Below, piece after piece: positions 6,309 to 8,021 of a stretch of DNA of 8,021 nucleotides. The DNA is taken from NCBI GenBank assembly GCA_947624315.1, contig CANQJU010000044.1, positions 1 through 8,021 on the forward strand, read 5' to 3'. Under the pieces are notes generated by a model that saw nothing but the letters and a program-made list of their open reading frames with translations, did not search any database and was not told the DNA's origin. The DNA comes from an uncultured Bacilli bacterium. Lineage in GTDB: Bacteria; Bacillota_I; Bacilli_A; ML615J-28; CAG-698. A program made the position numbers and the translations under genes. Within the stretch, counting starts at the first letter, position 1. Every line of letters begins with the position of its first letter.

Positions 6309-7638
6309 AATTTGTATTATTATTTGTTTCATTTTTTTCTTCATCATTGCTGATTGGAGTTGCTTCCCCATTTGGAATATTTTGACCACCATCAGCTAAA
6401 TTAACATTTGTTTCTAAATTTGGTTTTAATAAATTGTAATTTTTATCAATATTAGAAGTTCTAAAAATAGCAAATTTAGCACATGCTGGACCAATTAATT
6501 CATACAACACTGATGATGAAAGAATAATTGTTACAAGTGTTGCTCCTAACTCTGGTGGTAAAAGTCTTTCAGAAAGAAAGGCCAAACCAATGGAAACACC
6601 TGCCTGAGGAATTAAAGCAAGTCCTAAGTATTTTTGAACATCTTTGCTCTCTTTGACGGTTAAAGAACCTAACCATGCCCCTAAATATTTACCAATAATA
6701 CGAATTATAAAATATCCAATACCTATTAGTCCCGCTGTTTTTAAGGATGATAGATCAAGTTTCATACCTGATAGACAAAAGAAGAGGGTCATAATTGGTG
6801 GAGTAAAGTTATCTAGTTGATGATACAATTCTTTATCATAACTTACATTAATATAGGTAGCTCCAAAGACCATGCAACCTAATAATGGTGATATTTCTAA
6901 AATTCCACACAAACCACTTAATCCTAAAAGCATTGCCACAATAATTATTAAACGATTGTCTTTGCTTCGACTTGGTCCTAATAATTTATTTAAAACAAAT
7001 CCTAAAACAAAACCAAGAACAATAACGGCTAAATTGTAAACAATTGGTAAAATGATTTGAATTGCTTCAATTTTTTTGTCCGCAGCATCTGATGCAAAAA
7101 TACTTGCAACACTGAAGATGAATAAACAAACAACATCATCTAAAGCTACAACTTGTAATAATGTATCAACAAAATGTCCACGTGCATGATATTGTTTTAT
7201 TGTCATCATTGTACTTGCAGGAGCAGTAGCAGTAGCAATAGCTCCAATTAATAGTGAAAAACTCCAATTGTTGTTTTTATCTACTTTGAAAATGTAATGC
7301 ATAGAAAGGGTAACTAAGATAAATGCCATTACAGCTTCAAAAATAGTAATAACAATAACTTTTACACCTGTTTTCTTCAAAACATCACGTTTGAAAAATT
7401 TACCAACTCCAAAGGCTATAAAAGCTAAAGCTATATCACTAATAAATCCCATATTGTCAACAATATTACTAGGAACAATTTTTAAAACAGCTGGTCCTAT
7501 TAATACTCCAGCAATTATATAAGCCGTAACATTGGGAAGTTTTAATAATTTTGTAATTCTAGTTATTAAAAAACTAACAGCCAAAATAATTGCTAAAGAA
7601 AGTAGTATTTGTGTTTCTAACGAAAATTTTGTTAGCAT
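6307..7638 (-). CDS. CPA2-type cation:proton antiporter (upstream paralog, divergent from a LysR regulator)
   Basis: A polytopic membrane antiporter of 443 residues, of the same subfamily as the gene downstream and alignable with it almost end to end. Motifs are PNVTAYIIAGVLIGP (35-49), TATAPAST (136-143), Asp167-Asp168 in VALDDVV, NFTPPIM (277-283) with GMKLD, RIIGKYLGAWLG (313-324) and LIPQAGVSIG (342-351). The Asp pair and the Arg/Lys helix suggest an ion-binding site like that of NapA-type exchangers. Residues beyond about 395 are a hydrophilic Asn-rich tail with no RCK domain. The start is firm: AGGAGG (7649-7644, reverse strand) lies 5 nt before ATG 7638. The gene is divergent from a LysR-type regulator, and two LysR-like boxes lie over its promoter, so it is the likely regulated target. 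The ion exchanged (Na+, K+ or other) cannot be read from sequence. Confidence 0.9.
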   Translation of the reverse strand: MLTKFSLETQILLSLAIILAVSFLITRITKLLKLPNVTAYIIAGVLIGPAVLKIVPSNIVDNMGFISDIALAFIAFGVGKFFKRDVLKKTGVKVIVITIFEAVMAFILVTLSMHYIFKVDKNNNWSFSLLIGAIATATAPASTMMTIKQYHARGHFVDTLLQVVALDDVVCLFIFSVASIFASDAADKKIEAIQIILPIVYNLAVIVLGFVLGFVLNKLLGPSRSKDNRLIIIVAMLLGLSGLCGILEISPLLGCMVFGATYINVSYDKELYHQLDNFTPPIMTLFFCLSGMKLDLSSLKTAGLIGIGYFIIRIIGKYLGAWLGSLTVKESKDVQKYLGLALIPQAGVSIGLAFLSERLLPPELGATLVTIILSSSVLYELIGPACAKFAIFRTSNIDKNYNLLKPNLETNVNLADGGQNIPNGEATPISNDEEKNETNNNTN

Positions 7639-7653
7639 TTTACCCTCCTCTCC

Positions 7654-7682
7654 TTGACTATTTATTTAAAATATATTAAAAT
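7654..7682 (+). promoter_or_regulatory. Candidate promoter of the LysR-type regulator
   Basis: TTGACT (7654-7659) and TAAAAT (7677-7682) match consensus at five of six positions each, with a 17-bp spacer. The predicted start near 7689 gives a leader of about 65 nt. Its -10 overlaps the reverse-strand -10 of the divergent antiporter (7681-7686), so the two promoters should compete. Both LysR-like boxes would lie downstream of this start, suiting autorepression. Confidence 0.55.
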
Positions 7683-7708
7683 TATACCATCAAATTTCAT
7701 AAAATCAA
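7681..7708 (-). promoter_or_regulatory. Promoter of the upstream antiporter gene
   Basis: On the reverse strand, TTGATT (7708-7703) and TATAAT (7686-7681) are 16 bp apart, with TGG making an extended -10 (7689-7687). The predicted start is near 7674, about 36 nt before ATG 7638. The -35 lies inside the first CATAA-N7-TTATG box. The layout, TTGATT-16-TATAAT, is the same as that of the downstream paralog. Confidence 0.75.
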
Positions 7709-7720
7709 ATTATGAATTTT
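7692..7720. promoter_or_regulatory. LysR-type operator box 1, over the antiporter -35
   Basis: The inverted repeat TTCATAA-N7-TTATGAA (7696-7716) extends to 11-bp arms with one mismatch (7692-7720). T7700 and A7712 give the T-N11-A pattern expected for LysR family sites. Its centre (7706) lies about 32 bp upstream of the predicted antiporter transcription start, where family activation sites usually sit. The adjacent LysR gene is the obvious candidate to bind it. Confidence 0.6.
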
Positions 7721-7727
7721 AACTATA

Positions 7728-7746
7728 TCATAAGAAAAATTTATGG
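7728..7746. promoter_or_regulatory. LysR-type operator box 2, over the regulator's ribosome site
   Basis: TCATAA-N7-TTATGG (7728-7746) repeats the core CATAA-N7-TTATG of box 1, again with T-N11-A (T7731, A7743). Its centre is 31 bp from box 1, about three helical turns, and about 63 bp upstream of the antiporter start. It runs into the GGAGG ribosome site (7745-7749) of the LysR gene. Confidence 0.55.
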
Positions 7747-7753
7747 AGGAAAT

Positions 7754-8021
7754 ATGATTGCCCAAAAAATAGAAACATTATTAAAAGTATGGGAGTTAAA
7801 AAGCTACACAAAAGCAGCAAATAGTCTTAATTTAACTCAACCTGCAGTTAGTCAACATATCAAACAATTGGAAGATGAATTAGATGTAAAAATATTTGTG
7901 AGAATTGATAACGAATTGAAATTAACTCCTGAAGGAGAATTAGTTATTAAATATGCGCGAAGAATGGTAACTTTGTATCAAAATCTTTTACAATCTATCA
8001 AAGATGAAAAGACACAATTAA
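7754..8021 (+). CDS. LysR-type transcriptional regulator (N-terminal part, cut by the window end)
   Basis: The first 89 residues of a LysR-type regulator are visible, and the frame is open at the window edge. The winged helix-turn-helix spans about residues 2-60. SYTKAANSLNLTQPAVSQHI (17-36) is the helix-turn-helix, QLEDELDVKIFVR (38-50) follows, and LTPEG (57-61) closes the wing. The linker helix begins after about residue 62. The missing C-terminal part should be a two-lobed effector-binding domain of about 200 residues, so the inducer cannot be guessed. GGAGG (7745-7749) is 4 nt before the ATG. Its divergent placement next to an antiporter gene, with two T-N11-A boxes between, suggests it controls that gene and itself. 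Confidence 0.92.
   Translation, partial: MIAQKIETLLKVWELKSYTKAANSLNLTQPAVSQHIKQLEDELDVKIFVRIDNELKLTPEGELVIKYARRMVTLYQNLLQSIKDEKTQL

Noticed and set aside
1..8021. Mycoplasma-type genetic code (TGA as Trp)
   Set aside because: All visible Trp codons are TGG, and no in-frame TGA occurs in any of the intact genes.
1..8021. Mobile element, CRISPR array, tRNA or rRNA
   Set aside because: No transposase, integrase, regular spacer repeats, tRNA cloverleaf or rRNA-like stretch was seen on either strand.

Overview
The window is AT-rich, densely coded DNA from a low-GC Gram-positive lineage (Bacilli/Mollicutes-like). Signs of this are the strong AGGAGG-type ribosome sites, TATAAT -10 boxes, hairpin-plus-U terminators and the PurB/PurA sequence style. 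None of the complete frames has an in-frame TGA, Trp is TGG, and all six visible stops are TAA or TAG. This argues for the standard bacterial code rather than the Mycoplasma code in which TGA is Trp. An uncultured gut-type Bacillota is a plausible host, but the sequence does not fix the species.

Bases 1-4113 hold one forward operon: purB (adenylosuccinate lyase), purA (adenylosuccinate synthetase) and a flavoprotein of the uncharacterised FAD-dependent dehydrogenase family. The genes are 1 nt apart or overlap by 1 nt, run from a visible extended -10 promoter and end at a clear terminator. PurA and PurB together make AMP from IMP. No other purine gene is visible, so the pair could serve interconversion and salvage as well as de novo synthesis. 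The flavoprotein's link to purines is unknown.

Bases 4114-4372 form a 259-nt AT-rich gap after the terminator. It holds a 13-bp palindrome, a 12-bp direct repeat and a cluster of ACATTT/AAATGT hexamers over the promoter of the next gene. That gene (4373-4849) encodes a four-helix membrane protein I do not recognise. A bidirectional terminator separates it from the convergent reverse-strand genes.

Bases 4853-7753 hold two reverse-strand paralogous cation:proton antiporters of the CPA2 type. Both have an Asp-Asp motif and a conserved Arg/Lys helix, and neither has an RCK nucleotide-binding domain. Each has its own promoter and its own terminator, and each terminator overlaps the end of its gene. 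Divergent from the upstream antiporter, a LysR-type regulator starts at 7754 and runs off the window.

The most interesting signal is in the 115-nt divergent gap. Two copies of CATAA-N7-TTATG (each a LysR-type T-N11-A box) lie 31 bp apart centre to centre, about three helical turns. They sit near -32 and -63 of the predicted antiporter promoter, and the distal one touches the regulator's own ribosome site. This predicts a LysR-controlled antiporter with autoregulation. The rest of the window looks ordinary.
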